Source of the DNA: Planctomycetota bacterium
GTDB taxonomy: Bacteria; Planctomycetota; Phycisphaerae; Phycisphaerales; UBA1924
Length of the DNA stretch: 53,982 bases
Direction of reading: 5' to 3'
NCBI GenBank assembly: GCA_003696675.1
Contig: RFGH01000189.1
Location: 1-53,982, forward strand
Positions 7,969 to 16,103 of this stretch are shown in pieces (position 1 is the stretch's first letter; the number at the start of each line of letters is the position of its first letter). The position numbers were made by a program, and so were the translations under genes. The notes beneath the pieces are model-generated. The model was not told the origin of the DNA. It saw nothing but the letters and a program-made list of their open reading frames with translations, and did not search any database.

Positions 7969-8573
7969 GCGACGGCCTCCGCGGTTTGGGTCCAGCGGAC
8001 GAGGAGTTGGGCACCGAAGCGGCCTGAGAGTTCGGGGTGGAACTGGCAGAGCAGGACCGGGCCGCGCTCGAGGGCGCCGACGAAGGGGCCGGCGTAGTCG
8101 GTGGTCGCGGCGAGCCAGCCTGGGGGCGGGGTTTGGAGGCGGTAGGAGTTGGCGTAGTAGACCGAGCCGGGGCGGAGCGTGGCGCAGTCGGGGTCGGGCT
8201 TGAGTTGGTTCCAGCCGAGTTGGGGCACGCGGAGGGTGGGCGGGAAGCGTGTGACGGCGGCGGGGATGAGGCCGAGGCCTTCGACACCGGGGGACTCCTC
8301 GCTGGATTCGCAGAGCAGTTGAAGTCCGAGACAGATGCCGAGGAAGGGGCGGCCGGCGGACACTCGGTCGCGGATGGCGCCAACGAGACCGAGTTCGCGG
8401 AGCCGCGCCATGCCCGCGGCGAAGGAGCCGACGCCGGGGAGGACGACGAGCGCCGCGTCGCGAACATCGGCGGCGGATTCGGTGAGACGGACGGTCTTTC
8501 CGAGACGCTCGAAAGCCGCGACAATGGAGGCGAGATTGGCGGTGCCGGTGCGGACGCAGACGATGTCTGGCAT
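7962..8573 (-). CDS. hisH: Imidazole glycerol phosphate synthase, glutamine amidotransferase subunit
   Basis: HisH releases ammonia from glutamine and channels it to HisF. The 203-residue protein has the class I amidotransferase nucleophile elbow GRPFLGICLGLQLL, and the His-Glu pair of the triad in LLCQFHPELSGRFG. The oxyanion segment VVLPGVGSFAAGM is also present. Its ATG (8571-8573) shares one base with the hisB stop, and its own end overlaps hisF by 7 nt. Confidence 0.95.
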   Translation of the reverse strand: MPDIVCVRTGTANLASIVAAFERLGKTVRLTESAADVRDAALVVLPGVGSFAAGMARLRELGLVGAIRDRVSAGRPFLGICLGLQLLCESSEESPGVEGLGLIPAAVTRFPPTLRVPQLGWNQLKPDPDCATLRPGSVYYANSYRLQTPPPGWLAATTDYAGPFVGALERGPVLLCQFHPELSGRFGAQLLVRWTQTAEAVAC

Positions 8574-9160
8574 CAGAGCACCTCTTTCGTGCTGGGGACG
8601 CGATTGTCGCCGGTGCGGGCCACGGCCACACGGAGGGCGAGGGCGAGGGCTTTGAAAGCGGCCTCGGCGCGGTGGTGGTCATTCTCACCGCGGAGGACAT
8701 CGGCGTGGAGCGCGGCGCGGAGGGTGGTCGCGAGCGACACGAAGAAGTGCGTGATGTTCTCGGTGGCGATCCCGCCGATCATCTCGCGGCGGAGACCGAG
8801 ATCGATGACCGGGCATGGGCGGCCGGAGAGATCGATGACCACCCGGGCGAGGGCTTCGTCGAGCGGGGCGTAGGCCGAGCCGAAACGGACGATGCCGCGG
8901 CGATCGGCGAGCGCGTTGTCGATGGCCGAACCGAGCGCTAAGGCGCAGTCCTCGGCGGTGTGGTGGTCGTCAACCTCGAGGTCACCGGTGCAACGGAGGG
9001 CGATGTCGATGCGGCTGTGGCGGGCGAGTGCCGTGAGCATGTGATCGAGGAAGCCGATGCCGGTGGATACTTCGGCGGTGCCGGTGCCGTCGAGATTCAC
9101 CGTACAGGCGATGGTTGTTTCGGCGGTGGATCGCTCGACGGTGGCGGTGCGGGTATTCAT
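8573..9160 (-). CDS. hisB: Imidazoleglycerol-phosphate dehydratase
   Basis: This is the monofunctional HisB of 195 residues, without the histidinol-phosphatase domain found in enterobacteria. The metal-binding motifs are DDHHTAEDCALALG and the C-terminal GENDHHRAEAAFKALA, with GFLDHMLTALARH near the N-terminus. The start ATG at 9158-9160 overlaps the hisC stop (ATGA). Because no phosphatase domain is present and no hisN-like gene is seen here, histinol-phosphate dephosphorylation must be encoded elsewhere. Confidence 0.95.
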   Translation of the reverse strand: MNTRTATVERSTAETTIACTVNLDGTGTAEVSTGIGFLDHMLTALARHSRIDIALRCTGDLEVDDHHTAEDCALALGSAIDNALADRRGIVRFGSAYAPLDEALARVVIDLSGRPCPVIDLGLRREMIGGIATENITHFFVSLATTLRAALHADVLRGENDHHRAEAAFKALALALRVAVARTGDNRVPSTKEVL

Positions 9161-10239
9161 TGGGAGGCTCCTGCGTCGAGGATTTCGGTCAGTGCGGAGG
9201 TCAGGCGGGCGAAGTCGGTGGGGTCGCCGGGCAGGCCGATGCGGAGCGCGTCCGCTAGTTCGGGGGTGGCGAAGCATTTCACGCGGATGCCACGATCGGC
9301 GAGGGCCGCGAGGAGTGGGTCGGGATCCGAGAGGCGAGCGAGCACGAAGTTCGCCTGGCTCGGAGTGACCTGAACACCCCTGGCCGCGAGCAAGGCCGTG
9401 AGAGCCGATCGTTCCTCGCGGATGCGGGCGACGCGGGCGGAGAGGACGCCCTCCGGGAGGTCGAGCGCTGCGTCGGCGGCCGCCAGGGAGAACGATGAGC
9501 ATGGGAACGGGCCGCCTGCAGCGCGGAGGGCGTTGATGGTGCCGGGCTGGCCGACCGCGTAGCCGACCCGCAGGGCGGCCATGCCGTATGCCTTGGACAA
9601 GGTGCGGATGACGACCGCATTGGGAAGTCCCAGGGCGAGGGGGGTCAGGTCTTTATCGGCGAACTCCGTGTAGGCAAGGTCGACCATCAGCAGGCGATCT
9701 GGTGCGGCCGCAGAAAGGGCACGGAGTTGATCGGCGGTGATCGTCGCGCCGGACGGGTTGTTGGGGCTGACGACGGCGATGAGGCGGGTGCGGTCGGTCA
9801 TGGCGGCGAGCACCGGCTCGAGCGGGAACTCGGCGCCTGGCCAAGGCACCCGGACGCAAACGCCGCCGGGCAGTTCGGCGGAGCGGGCAATCATTTCAAA
9901 GGTCGGCGACGGAAGCACGATCTCGTCGCCCGGCCCGAGGCAGGACCGGCAGACGCGATCGATCGCGTCGTCGCCGCCGTTGGTGACGAGCACACACTCG
10001 CGCGAGACACCTAGGCGGGCGGCGAGCCTGGCCTCGAGCGGGGAGGCATCGGGGTAACGGCGCAGGGTGTCCGGGCTGATCCGGGCGAAGGCCCGGTCCA
10101 ACCAGTCCTGCGGGCTGAGCGGCGCGCCCTCGTTCAGATCGAGCAGCAGATCAGAGCCGCCCGACCGGGCCGGTGGGGTGTACGGCCGCAGCCCGCGCAG
10201 GGGCTGGCGTATCCAGGGTTCGGCGGTCGAGATCGTCAC
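9157..10239 (-). CDS. hisC: Histidinol-phosphate aminotransferase
   Basis: HisC is a PLP enzyme of fold type I that transaminates imidazole acetol phosphate. The 360-residue product has the family's usual size and motifs. They include LVTNGGDDAIDRVCRSCLGP, the SPNNPSGATI loop, and the Schiff-base lysine in VVIRTLSKAYGMAALRVGYA. The C-terminal arginine region is ALRIGLPGDPTDFARL. The start overlaps the hisG stop by four bases (ATGA at 10236-10239). Confidence 0.95.
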   Translation of the reverse strand: MTISTAEPWIRQPLRGLRPYTPPARSGGSDLLLDLNEGAPLSPQDWLDRAFARISPDTLRRYPDASPLEARLAARLGVSRECVLVTNGGDDAIDRVCRSCLGPGDEIVLPSPTFEMIARSAELPGGVCVRVPWPGAEFPLEPVLAAMTDRTRLIAVVSPNNPSGATITADQLRALSAAAPDRLLMVDLAYTEFADKDLTPLALGLPNAVVIRTLSKAYGMAALRVGYAVGQPGTINALRAAGGPFPCSSFSLAAADAALDLPEGVLSARVARIREERSALTALLAARGVQVTPSQANFVLARLSDPDPLLAALADRGIRVKCFATPELADALRIGLPGDPTDFARLTSALTEILDAGASQ

Positions 10240-11111
10240 GGCACGAGCCTCGCGATCTCGGTGACGACGATGTCGGTGCCGCCACGGGCGCGGATCTCGG
10301 GGATGACCTTGGCGAGGGTCTCGCGGGGGGCGGCCACCTTCACGGCGTAGCCGGACTCGTCACCGAGCATGGAGATAGTCGGGCGGCGCATGGATGGCAG
10401 TACCGCGATCACCGACTCGAGTTTGTCCTTCTCAACATTGACCTCGACCATGACGCGGCCGCGGGCGTCGAGAACGGAGCGGAGCAGGAGGACGAAACGC
10501 TCGATGGCATCACGTTTGACGGGGTTCTCCAAGGAGCGTGGGTTGGCCCATAGGCGGGTCGTGGAGCGCATGATCTCTGTGACGATGCTCAGGCCGTTGG
10601 CTCGGAGCGTGTCGCCGGACTGCGTGACATCCACGATGCAATCGGCATCATCGGGGGGGAAGACCTCGGTCGCACCGCGGCTGAGAACGAACTCGGCGTT
10701 CAGGCCGGTCTTGGCGATCCAGGCACGCGTGATACGCTCGTACTCCGAGGCGATCACGAGCGGGCGGTTGGTGGGCAACCGCCCGTCTTCGAGCAGTTCG
10801 GCGGGAGCGGCTGCGACGAGGCGGACTGGATCGAAGCCGAGATCGAGCAGTTCGACCAGATTCACATCGAGTTCGCGGACCCAGTCCGCGCCGCCGAAGC
10901 CGATATCTCGCGTGCCGGCGTGGAGCATCTCCAGGGCGTTCTGGGGCTTGAGGATCTTCGCGTCGAAGCCTTCTAGCGAGACCCGTGGGCGGTAGCCGCG
11001 GCTGGACAGGGTCAGCTCAACTCCAGCGTCGGAGAGCAGGTCGAAGACGCGTTGCTGCATGCGGCCCTTGGGCAGGGCGAGCTTCACGAGATTGTCGGAG
11101 GGGGGGACCAT
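10236..11111 (-). CDS. hisG: ATP phosphoribosyltransferase, long (HisG-L) form
   Basis: HisG catalyses the committed first step, ATP plus PRPP, and is feedback-inhibited by histidine. The 291-residue length shows the long form with a C-terminal regulatory ACT-like domain, so no HisZ is needed. Motifs are LVKLALPKGRMQ, GTRDIGFGGADWV and the PRPP-binding DCIVDVTQSGDTLRANGL. I chose ATG 11109-11111 (MVPPSDN) because AAAGGAAG lies just upstream. An in-frame ATG at 11141 would place that site inside the gene. It is the first enzyme gene after the leader peptide and terminator described below. Confidence 0.93.
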   Translation of the reverse strand: MVPPSDNLVKLALPKGRMQQRVFDLLSDAGVELTLSSRGYRPRVSLEGFDAKILKPQNALEMLHAGTRDIGFGGADWVRELDVNLVELLDLGFDPVRLVAAAPAELLEDGRLPTNRPLVIASEYERITRAWIAKTGLNAEFVLSRGATEVFPPDDADCIVDVTQSGDTLRANGLSIVTEIMRSTTRLWANPRSLENPVKRDAIERFVLLLRSVLDARGRVMVEVNVEKDKLESVIAVLPSMRRPTISMLGDESGYAVKVAAPRETLAKVIPEIRARGGTDIVVTEIARLVP

Positions 11112-11168
11112 GAGTGCTGCTTCCTTTGGGGGATGGCCCACGGATGCGGCGGTCGGTCCAAAGCCAAC

Positions 11169-11192
11169 AACGCCGGCCCGGGGGCCGGCGTT
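11169..11192 (-). terminator. Attenuator terminator of the his operon (3:4 hairpin)
   Basis: On the minus strand AACGCCGGCC, a CCCG loop and GGCCGGCGTT form a perfect 10-bp hairpin, followed by the T-containing GTTGTTGGCTTTGG. It lies between the leader peptide stop and hisG. Its first arm can pair instead with CGGTGTT at 11227-11233, immediately after the leader stop codon. Confidence 0.85.
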
Positions 11193-11233
11193 TCGCGTGT
11201 TTTCTGGGGTCGGACCCGATCAGAACAACACCG

Positions 11234-11290
11234 TCACCCGGCCACGCGGAGGTGATGATGATGACGGTGATGGTGCAGAGACGGGGTCAT
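11234..11290 (-). CDS. hisL: Histidine operon leader peptide
   Basis: An 18-residue ORF, MTPSLHHHRHHHHLRVAG, has seven histidines among eight consecutive codons (CAC CAT CAC CGT CAT CAT CAT CAC). It lies 123 nt before hisG on the same strand. An in-frame TGA directly precedes the ATG, so this is the only possible start in its frame. No ribosome-binding site is visible, and the predicted transcription start falls at or next to the ATG, so it may be translated without a leader. Arms 11262-11269 (inside the His codons) and 11229-11236 (at the stop) are an exact 8-bp inverted repeat, CACCGTCA / TGACGGTG. They form the 1:2 hairpin of an attenuator. Function is inferred from sequence alone, but the architecture is that of classical his leaders. 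Confidence 0.85.
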   Translation of the reverse strand: MTPSLHHHRHHHHLRVAG

Positions 11291-11298
11291 TCAGGCGG

Positions 11299-11328
11299 AG
11301 GATAGCCCTCCGGAATCGGCCCGGTCAA
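11299..11328 (-). promoter_or_regulatory. Putative sigma-70 promoter of the his operon
   Basis: A -35-like TTGACC (11323-11328) and a -10-like TATCCT (11299-11304) are separated by 18 bp. The -10 ends 8 nt before the leader-peptide ATG, which places transcription start at or just before that codon. Confidence 0.55.
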
Positions 11329-11372
11329 GCGGTCCGGGCATCCGGACGCGGGGAGCGGGAGAATCCGAAGCC

Positions 11373-12938
11373 ATGACGAAGCCGGACGGCGTTCAGGGCG
11401 GAGTGGGCACGCTGGCCGTGCTGTTTGGCGATCAGTTGGATCGGCAGTATCCGGACCACCTCGGCCTGGACAAGTCCGAGGATGCCATCCTGATGGTGGA
11501 AGTGCGTGAGGAATCCACCGATCCTCCCAGCCATGTCCAACGGACGGTCATGTTTCTCTCGGCAATGCGCCACCACGCCGCTTGGCTGCGAGACCGTGGC
11601 TGGCGGGTCGAATATGTCGAAATCGACGACGACGAGAACACCGGCGCGTTCGGGAGCGAGATCACCCGGGCCATCGGTCGGCTCCGCCCGGAGCGCGTCG
11701 CGCTCATCCGCCCCGGTGAGCACCGAGTGCTGAACATCGTGCGGGGCTGCTGCGGGAATGCCGGGATTTCCTGCGCGGTCGCGGAGGACCCCCACTTCCT
11801 GAGCACGCCCGAAGAGTTCGCCGCGTGGGCGGAAGGCCGAAAAGAACTGACGATGGAGTATTTCTATCGCGAGCAGCGGAAGAAGCTGGGCGTCCTGATG
11901 GATGGCAACAAGCCGGTCGGTGGGCAGTGGAACTTCGACAAGGAGAATCGCAAGTCTTTCAAGCGGACGCCGCGATCGCCGGCTCTGCCGGAGTTCGGGG
12001 TCGACGTGGTGACGAGGGGCGTGATCAACGCGGTCCGTGCGGTGCTACCGGATCTTCCCGGAAGGATGGAGAGATTCAACTGGCCGGTGACTCGTCGCCA
12101 GGCGCTGATCGCACTCAACGATTTCGTCGAGAAGCGGCTGCCCAAGTTCGGCGACTACCAGGACGCGATGTGGCTCGAGCAGCGGACGCTATACCACGCG
12201 CTGATCTCCGGGGCGATCAACCTCAAGCTCATCGACCCGCGCGAGGTAGTGGAGAAAGCCGTCGGTGCGTACGAGTCGGGGCACGCTCCGCTCAACGCGG
12301 TGGAGGGCTTCGTGCGGCAGATCATCGGATGGAGAGAGTACATCCGGGGGATCTACTGGCTTGAGGGCGACGGATACGGGGATCGCAATGCGCTCGGGCA
12401 CCACGGTTCGTTGCCCGCGTTTTTCTGGACGGGCGAGACCGACATGGCGTGCGTGCGCGACGCGATCGGCGGGGTGCTGGATCTCGGCTATGCCCACCAC
12501 ATTTCCAGGCTGATGGTGACGGGCAACTTCGCGCTGATCGCCGGCATCGAGCCGAAGGAAGTGGCGGACTGGTATCTGGGTATGTATATCGACGGCGTGG
12601 ACTGGGTGACCGCCCCGAATGTGATCGGCATGGCGTTGCACGCCGACGGCGGCATCGTCGGGACCAAGCCATACGCCGCGAGCGGAAAGTACATCAAGAA
12701 GATGAGCAACGCGTGCGAGCACTGCCGCTACAGCGTGGACGAACGAACCGGCGAGAACGCGTGCCCGTTCAACACCTTCTACTGGGATTTTCTAATCCGC
12801 CACAAGGAGCGCTTCAAGCGGAACCACCGGATGGCCATGATCCTCAAGCATGTCGATACGATGCCCCGGGAGGAACGCGTGGCCATCACCAGTTCCGCTT
12901 CGGAGGCCCGGAAACGCATGGGCATCAGCGGCGGGTGA
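11373..12938 (+). CDS. phrB: Cryptochrome/photolyase-related protein, iron-sulfur bacterial (6-4) photolyase type
   Basis: The 521-residue product matches the prokaryotic (6-4) photolyase group (FeS-BCP). This group repairs UV (6-4) photoproducts using FAD and carries a [4Fe-4S] cluster. The N-terminal Rossmann domain begins [20 protein letters not shown]. The FAD-binding helical half contains [39 protein letters not shown] and [19 protein letters not shown]. Candidate cluster cysteines are in [19 protein letters not shown] near the C-terminus. It is divergent from the his leader, with only about 80 bp between, and converges by 14 bp with the DUF2256/DUF3253 gene. Family assignment is firm; exact lesion specificity is inferred. 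Confidence 0.9.
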   Translation: MTKPDGVQGGVGTLAVLFGDQLDRQYPDHLGLDKSEDAILMVEVREESTDPPSHVQRTVMFLSAMRHHAAWLRDRGWRVEYVEIDDDENTGAFGSEITRAIGRLRPERVALIRPGEHRVLNIVRGCCGNAGISCAVAEDPHFLSTPEEFAAWAEGRKELTMEYFYREQRKKLGVLMDGNKPVGGQWNFDKENRKSFKRTPRSPALPEFGVDVVTRGVINAVRAVLPDLPGRMERFNWPVTRRQALIALNDFVEKRLPKFGDYQDAMWLEQRTLYHALISGAINLKLIDPREVVEKAVGAYESGHAPLNAVEGFVRQIIGWREYIRGIYWLEGDGYGDRNALGHHGSLPAFFWTGETDMACVRDAIGGVLDLGYAHHISRLMVTGNFALIAGIEPKEVADWYLGMYIDGVDWVTAPNVIGMALHADGGIVGTKPYAASGKYIKKMSNACEHCRYSVDERTGENACPFNTFYWDFLIRHKERFKRNHRMAMILKHVDTMPREERVAITSSASEARKRMGISGG

Positions 12939-13299
12939 GTCGCACGCGGATCGGGCCGCGGGCGGTGGAGGGATCGACCGGTCGGCCGCCCTGGATAATC
13001 TCCGCCAGTCCCTTGGCGACCAGACGACGCGCCGCGGCCCTGGCCTGCTCCATCCGTTCGTTCCAGTCCTGGGGGAAGACCGAGCGGGCCGGCTCGCTCG
13101 GACAGATCGAAGACGACGCCCCTCTGGACTCGAGCATCCGCAGCATCTCGGCCTCGAGGCGATCGTCGTCGGGACCCGGTCGTCTGCGGCGGCAGGCGTC
13201 CGAGCAATACCGAATCTGCTCCCAGTCGCGTTCCCACTTCTTCCGCCAGGTGATCATCCGCCCGCAGGATGCGCATGTCTTGGCGGGCGGGTGGGGCAT
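12925..13299 (-). CDS. DUF2256 and DUF3253 domain protein (small zinc-ribbon protein)
   Basis: The 124-residue product has an N-terminal DUF2256-like zinc ribbon ([20 protein letters not shown], then [11 protein letters not shown]). A C-terminal DUF3253-like winged-helix segment follows ([20 protein letters not shown]). The start chosen is ATG 13297-13299, just before the first cysteine motif; an upstream extension has no features. Such proteins often sit next to cryptochrome/photolyase genes, and here the pair converge with a 14-bp overlap of their 3' ends. No biochemical role is established to my knowledge. Confidence 0.8.
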   Translation of the reverse strand: MPHPPAKTCASCGRMITWRKKWERDWEQIRYCSDACRRRRPGPDDDRLEAEMLRMLESRGASSSICPSEPARSVFPQDWNERMEQARAAARRLVAKGLAEIIQGGRPVDPSTARGPIRVRLTRR

Positions 13300-13366
13300 G
13301 CCTCTTTCTTCGGTCGTTCTGGCCCGGAGCGATGCAGCCGGTGCGGGTCTCTGGAACAATGGGGGC

Positions 13367-14146
13367 ATGCTCGAGACCCTGCTCGCGTTCTTTGGACGGA
13401 CCCACCCGTTGCTGCTGCATGTGCCCATCGGTGTGCTGGCGGCCATGCTGACCCTTGAGGCCCTCGGCGTTTGGCGTCGCAAGGCTCCGGAATGGGGCAC
13501 CCGTCGCGATCTGGCGGGGCTGTTGGTGCTCTCGGCCGCGGGCGCGGGTGTGTCGGGCTGGCTGTTGGCCGAGGAGGACTACGGAGGGAGTACCGTGACG
13601 CTGCACCGCTGGCTGGCGGTGGGCTTCGTGGTCGGGTGTCTGATGCTGGCGGTGGGTGCATGGCGCCGCTCGGTACGGATCTACGGTGCGTTTGTGGTGG
13701 TGGCGACCGGGCTTTGCGCCGCGGCTGGCCACTTCGGCGGCACGATCACCCATGGGCGGGACTTCCTGACCGAGCCGTTTTTCAAGAAACCACCGCCCGC
13801 CCGGTCCAACCGTGGGGCGGACAGCGACCAAACTGCCTTGGTAGAGCCTGTATCGATCTACACCTCGGTGATCGAGCCGATCTTTGCGGACAAGTGCGTC
13901 TCCTGTCATGGCCCGGACAAGCAGAAGGGCGGGCTGGCGATGCACACGCCCGAAGATCTGCTGTTCGGGGGTGATACAGGACCCGCCTTCGTCGCGGGTG
14001 ATCCGGATCACAGCGAGATGGTCTGGAGGCTCAGGCTACCGCTGGAGGACGAGTATCGCATGCCGCCGAAGGAGAAGCCTCAGCTCACCGACGCGGAGGT
14101 CGCTGCCATCATCAAGTGGATCGCCGACGGCGCATCGTTTGATTAG
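13367..14146 (+). CDS. Membrane protein with DUF2231-like helices and planctomycete-type cytochrome c domain
   Basis: The 259-residue protein begins with [20 protein letters not shown] and four hydrophobic segments within residues 10-135, in the manner of the DUF2231 membrane domain. A periplasmic cytochrome segment follows, with one heme site CVSCH (about residue 179) inside [20 protein letters not shown]. The likely axial methionine is in EYRMPPKEK. This layout is the planctomycete cytochrome C found in respiratory or dehydrogenase contexts. The ATG at 13367 is the first plausible in-frame start, with only a G-rich stretch in front. The partner complex is not in the window. It converges with lysK, leaving a 7-bp gap. 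Confidence 0.8.
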   Translation: MLETLLAFFGRTHPLLLHVPIGVLAAMLTLEALGVWRRKAPEWGTRRDLAGLLVLSAAGAGVSGWLLAEEDYGGSTVTLHRWLAVGFVVGCLMLAVGAWRRSVRIYGAFVVVATGLCAAAGHFGGTITHGRDFLTEPFFKKPPPARSNRGADSDQTALVEPVSIYTSVIEPIFADKCVSCHGPDKQKGGLAMHTPEDLLFGGDTGPAFVAGDPDHSEMVWRLRLPLEDEYRMPPKEKPQLTDAEVAAIIKWIADGASFD

Positions 14147-14153
14147 CCGGAGT

Positions 14154-15266
14154 TCAGACGGCCGATACAACCGTCGAGGTTGCCCCGCACAACTCGTCCG
14201 CCAGTGAAGCGATCGCCCGGACCAGGACCCGGATGGAGCGTTGGTACTCGCCCAGATCGAGGTGTTCGATCGGGGTGTGGTCGAGGGTACTGTCGCCGGG
14301 GCCGTAGGCGGCGATCGGGCATCGCCAGTGCGGGGCGACGACATTGAAGTCGGCGGTGCCGGTCTTGAGTTTGGGTCGGGGGCGTGCGCTCTCGGCGCGG
14401 ATACCGGCGGACAAGGCACGCGCGACGGGGTCGTTGCGGTCGGAGACGGTGGCGGTCTCGTGCCCCGTGAACGAGAGGGTGACGGTGGGCGGCGCGAGCT
14501 CGGCGAGCTGGCGGGCCAGGTCGTGCGGCTCGACGCCCGGCGGGAGCCGGAAGCCTGCGGCGAGCACGGCGTGCTGGGTCAGCCCGTCGTCGTTCGAAGT
14601 TGTCTGGCGGACAGTGGACTGGATCTGGTCGAAGGCGCGGTCGCGTCCGGTGTTGAATGCACCCAAGGTGCGCTGGACGGCGGACCACCAGGCGAAGAGT
14701 TCGTCACACGCGGAGGCATCGGGGCCGGCGGAGTGGGCGTTGGAGCGTTCGGCGACGGCGGTGGCGAGCAGCCGGCCCTTGTAGGCGAGGGTGACGCTGT
14801 CCCAGCCGCTCGGCTCGCCGATGATGCAGGCGTCGGGGCGATATTGGTTGACGAGGTGGCGTGCGCCGGGCGAGCCGGGAGTCTCCTCCCCCACCGCTCC
14901 GGCGACGGTAACACGGACATCGGACGGGAGGTGGGTCCGGGATGCTGCGACGAGCATCGCGGCGAGCGGGCCCTTGGCGTCGACCGAGCCGCGCCCGTGG
15001 AGGATGCCATCCTCGACGCGGACAGGGATGTGACCGGGGACGGTGTCGATGTGCCCGAGCAGGATGATGTGGATTCGCGCGTCGCGTGGGCCGCTGTGGG
15101 CGAGGGCGTTGCCGGCTTCGTCGATCTCGGCGTCGAGACCGAGGGCGCGGGCGTGGCGGACGAGGACCTCCGCGGCGGGGCGCTCCTTGCCGGAGACGCT
15201 GGCGGCGGCGACGAGGTCGTAGACCACGCGGTCGGCGGGGTCGAGCTGCTCGGGCGGGGTGATCAT
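14154..15266 (-). CDS. lysK: [LysW]-lysine/ornithine hydrolase
   Basis: LysK is an M20-family metallopeptidase that releases the finished amino acid from the LysW carrier. Metal and catalytic residues are visible in HIILLGHIDTVPGHI, LHGRGSVDAKGPLAAML and GAVGEETPGSPGARH. The C-terminal LKTGTADFNVVAP is characteristic of LysK rather than of general M20 deacylases. At 370 residues it is near family length. Its start overlaps the lysZ stop by four bases, and it is the last gene of the lysWXYZK operon. Whether it releases lysine, ornithine or both cannot be told from sequence alone. Confidence 0.9.
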   Translation of the reverse strand: MITPPEQLDPADRVVYDLVAAASVSGKERPAAEVLVRHARALGLDAEIDEAGNALAHSGPRDARIHIILLGHIDTVPGHIPVRVEDGILHGRGSVDAKGPLAAMLVAASRTHLPSDVRVTVAGAVGEETPGSPGARHLVNQYRPDACIIGEPSGWDSVTLAYKGRLLATAVAERSNAHSAGPDASACDELFAWWSAVQRTLGAFNTGRDRAFDQIQSTVRQTTSNDDGLTQHAVLAAGFRLPPGVEPHDLARQLAELAPPTVTLSFTGHETATVSDRNDPVARALSAGIRAESARPRPKLKTGTADFNVVAPHWRCPIAAYGPGDSTLDHTPIEHLDLGEYQRSIRVLVRAIASLADELCGATSTVVSAV

Positions 15267-16087
15267 GCCCGGACTCCCTGGGCGAACACGGTGCCGACGC
15301 CGGTGCGGGCGGCGGCGATGGGACTCTCGCCGGCGGCCGAGCTGATGACGACGCGGGCGACGCCGGCGTTCAGGGCTTCCTCGGCGGCGAGGACCTTGTT
15401 CTTCATGCGTCCCTTGGCGGCGGCGCGGGCGGTGTCGAGGGTGTCCTGGTCGACGGTCTCGATGAGCGAAGCGCGGTCGGAGGGATCGCGGAGCAGCCCC
15501 GGGACATTCGAGAGCAGGAGCAGCTCGTCGGCGCCCAGGGCGCCGGCGGTGGCGGCCGCGGCGCGGTCGGCGTCGACATTGATGGCGATACCGTCGGGCG
15601 TGATCGCGGGGGGCGTGAGGACCAGGACACGCCCGGCGTCGATGAGCATGTTGAGGAACGCGGCGTCGACGGACTCGACCTTGCCCGACAGGTCGTCGCG
15701 GATGATGACGGTGCGTCCGTCCTCGACGGCGCGGATGGCGTCCTTGCGCGAGCCGATCCAGATGCCCGCGTCGATGCCGCTGAGCCCGACGGCGTCGACA
15801 CCGGCGCGGCGGAGGCTCTCGACCAGGCCCTTGTTGACTCGCCCGCAGTAGACCATCTCGAAGATCTCGAGGGTGCGCCTGTCGGTGCGTCGGGATTGGT
15901 GGCCCCCCGGGCTGGTGATGGTCTGGGTGGGGTGCCCCAAGGCCTCAGCGAGCTGGTTGGTTTCGTGGGAGCCGCCGTGGACGAGGACGATGCGCTCGCC
16001 GGCGCGGACGAGCTCAGCGATCTCGGGCACGAGGGCGGTGGGGTCGATACCTTCGCCGCCGCCGACCTTGATGACGATGATGGACAT
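15263..16087 (-). CDS. lysZ: [LysW]-aminoadipate/glutamate kinase
   Basis: This 274-residue amino-acid kinase phosphorylates the side-chain carboxylate of the LysW-bound substrate. Motifs are VIKVGGGEGIDP, the phosphate loop ERIVLVHGGSHETN, GIAINVDADRAAAATAGALG and KGRMKNKVLAAEEAL. These are shared with ArgB, but the neighbours lysW, lysX, lysY and lysK identify it as LysZ. An AGGAGA site precedes the ATG at 16085-16087. It lies 16 nt after lysY and overlaps lysK by four bases. Confidence 0.92.
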   Translation of the reverse strand: MSIIVIKVGGGEGIDPTALVPEIAELVRAGERIVLVHGGSHETNQLAEALGHPTQTITSPGGHQSRRTDRRTLEIFEMVYCGRVNKGLVESLRRAGVDAVGLSGIDAGIWIGSRKDAIRAVEDGRTVIIRDDLSGKVESVDAAFLNMLIDAGRVLVLTPPAITPDGIAINVDADRAAAATAGALGADELLLLSNVPGLLRDPSDRASLIETVDQDTLDTARAAAKGRMKNKVLAAEEALNAGVARVVISSAAGESPIAAARTGVGTVFAQGVRA

Positions 16088-16103
16088 GAGGCGTCTCCTG
16101 TGC

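Noticed and set aside
10236..11141. Longer hisG starting at 11141
   Set aside because: The first ten residues would include the AAAGGAAG ribosome-binding site of the better start at 11111.
11059..11376. Plus-strand ORFs across the his leader
   Set aside because: They read through the terminator hairpin and His codons in the antisense direction, with no domain.
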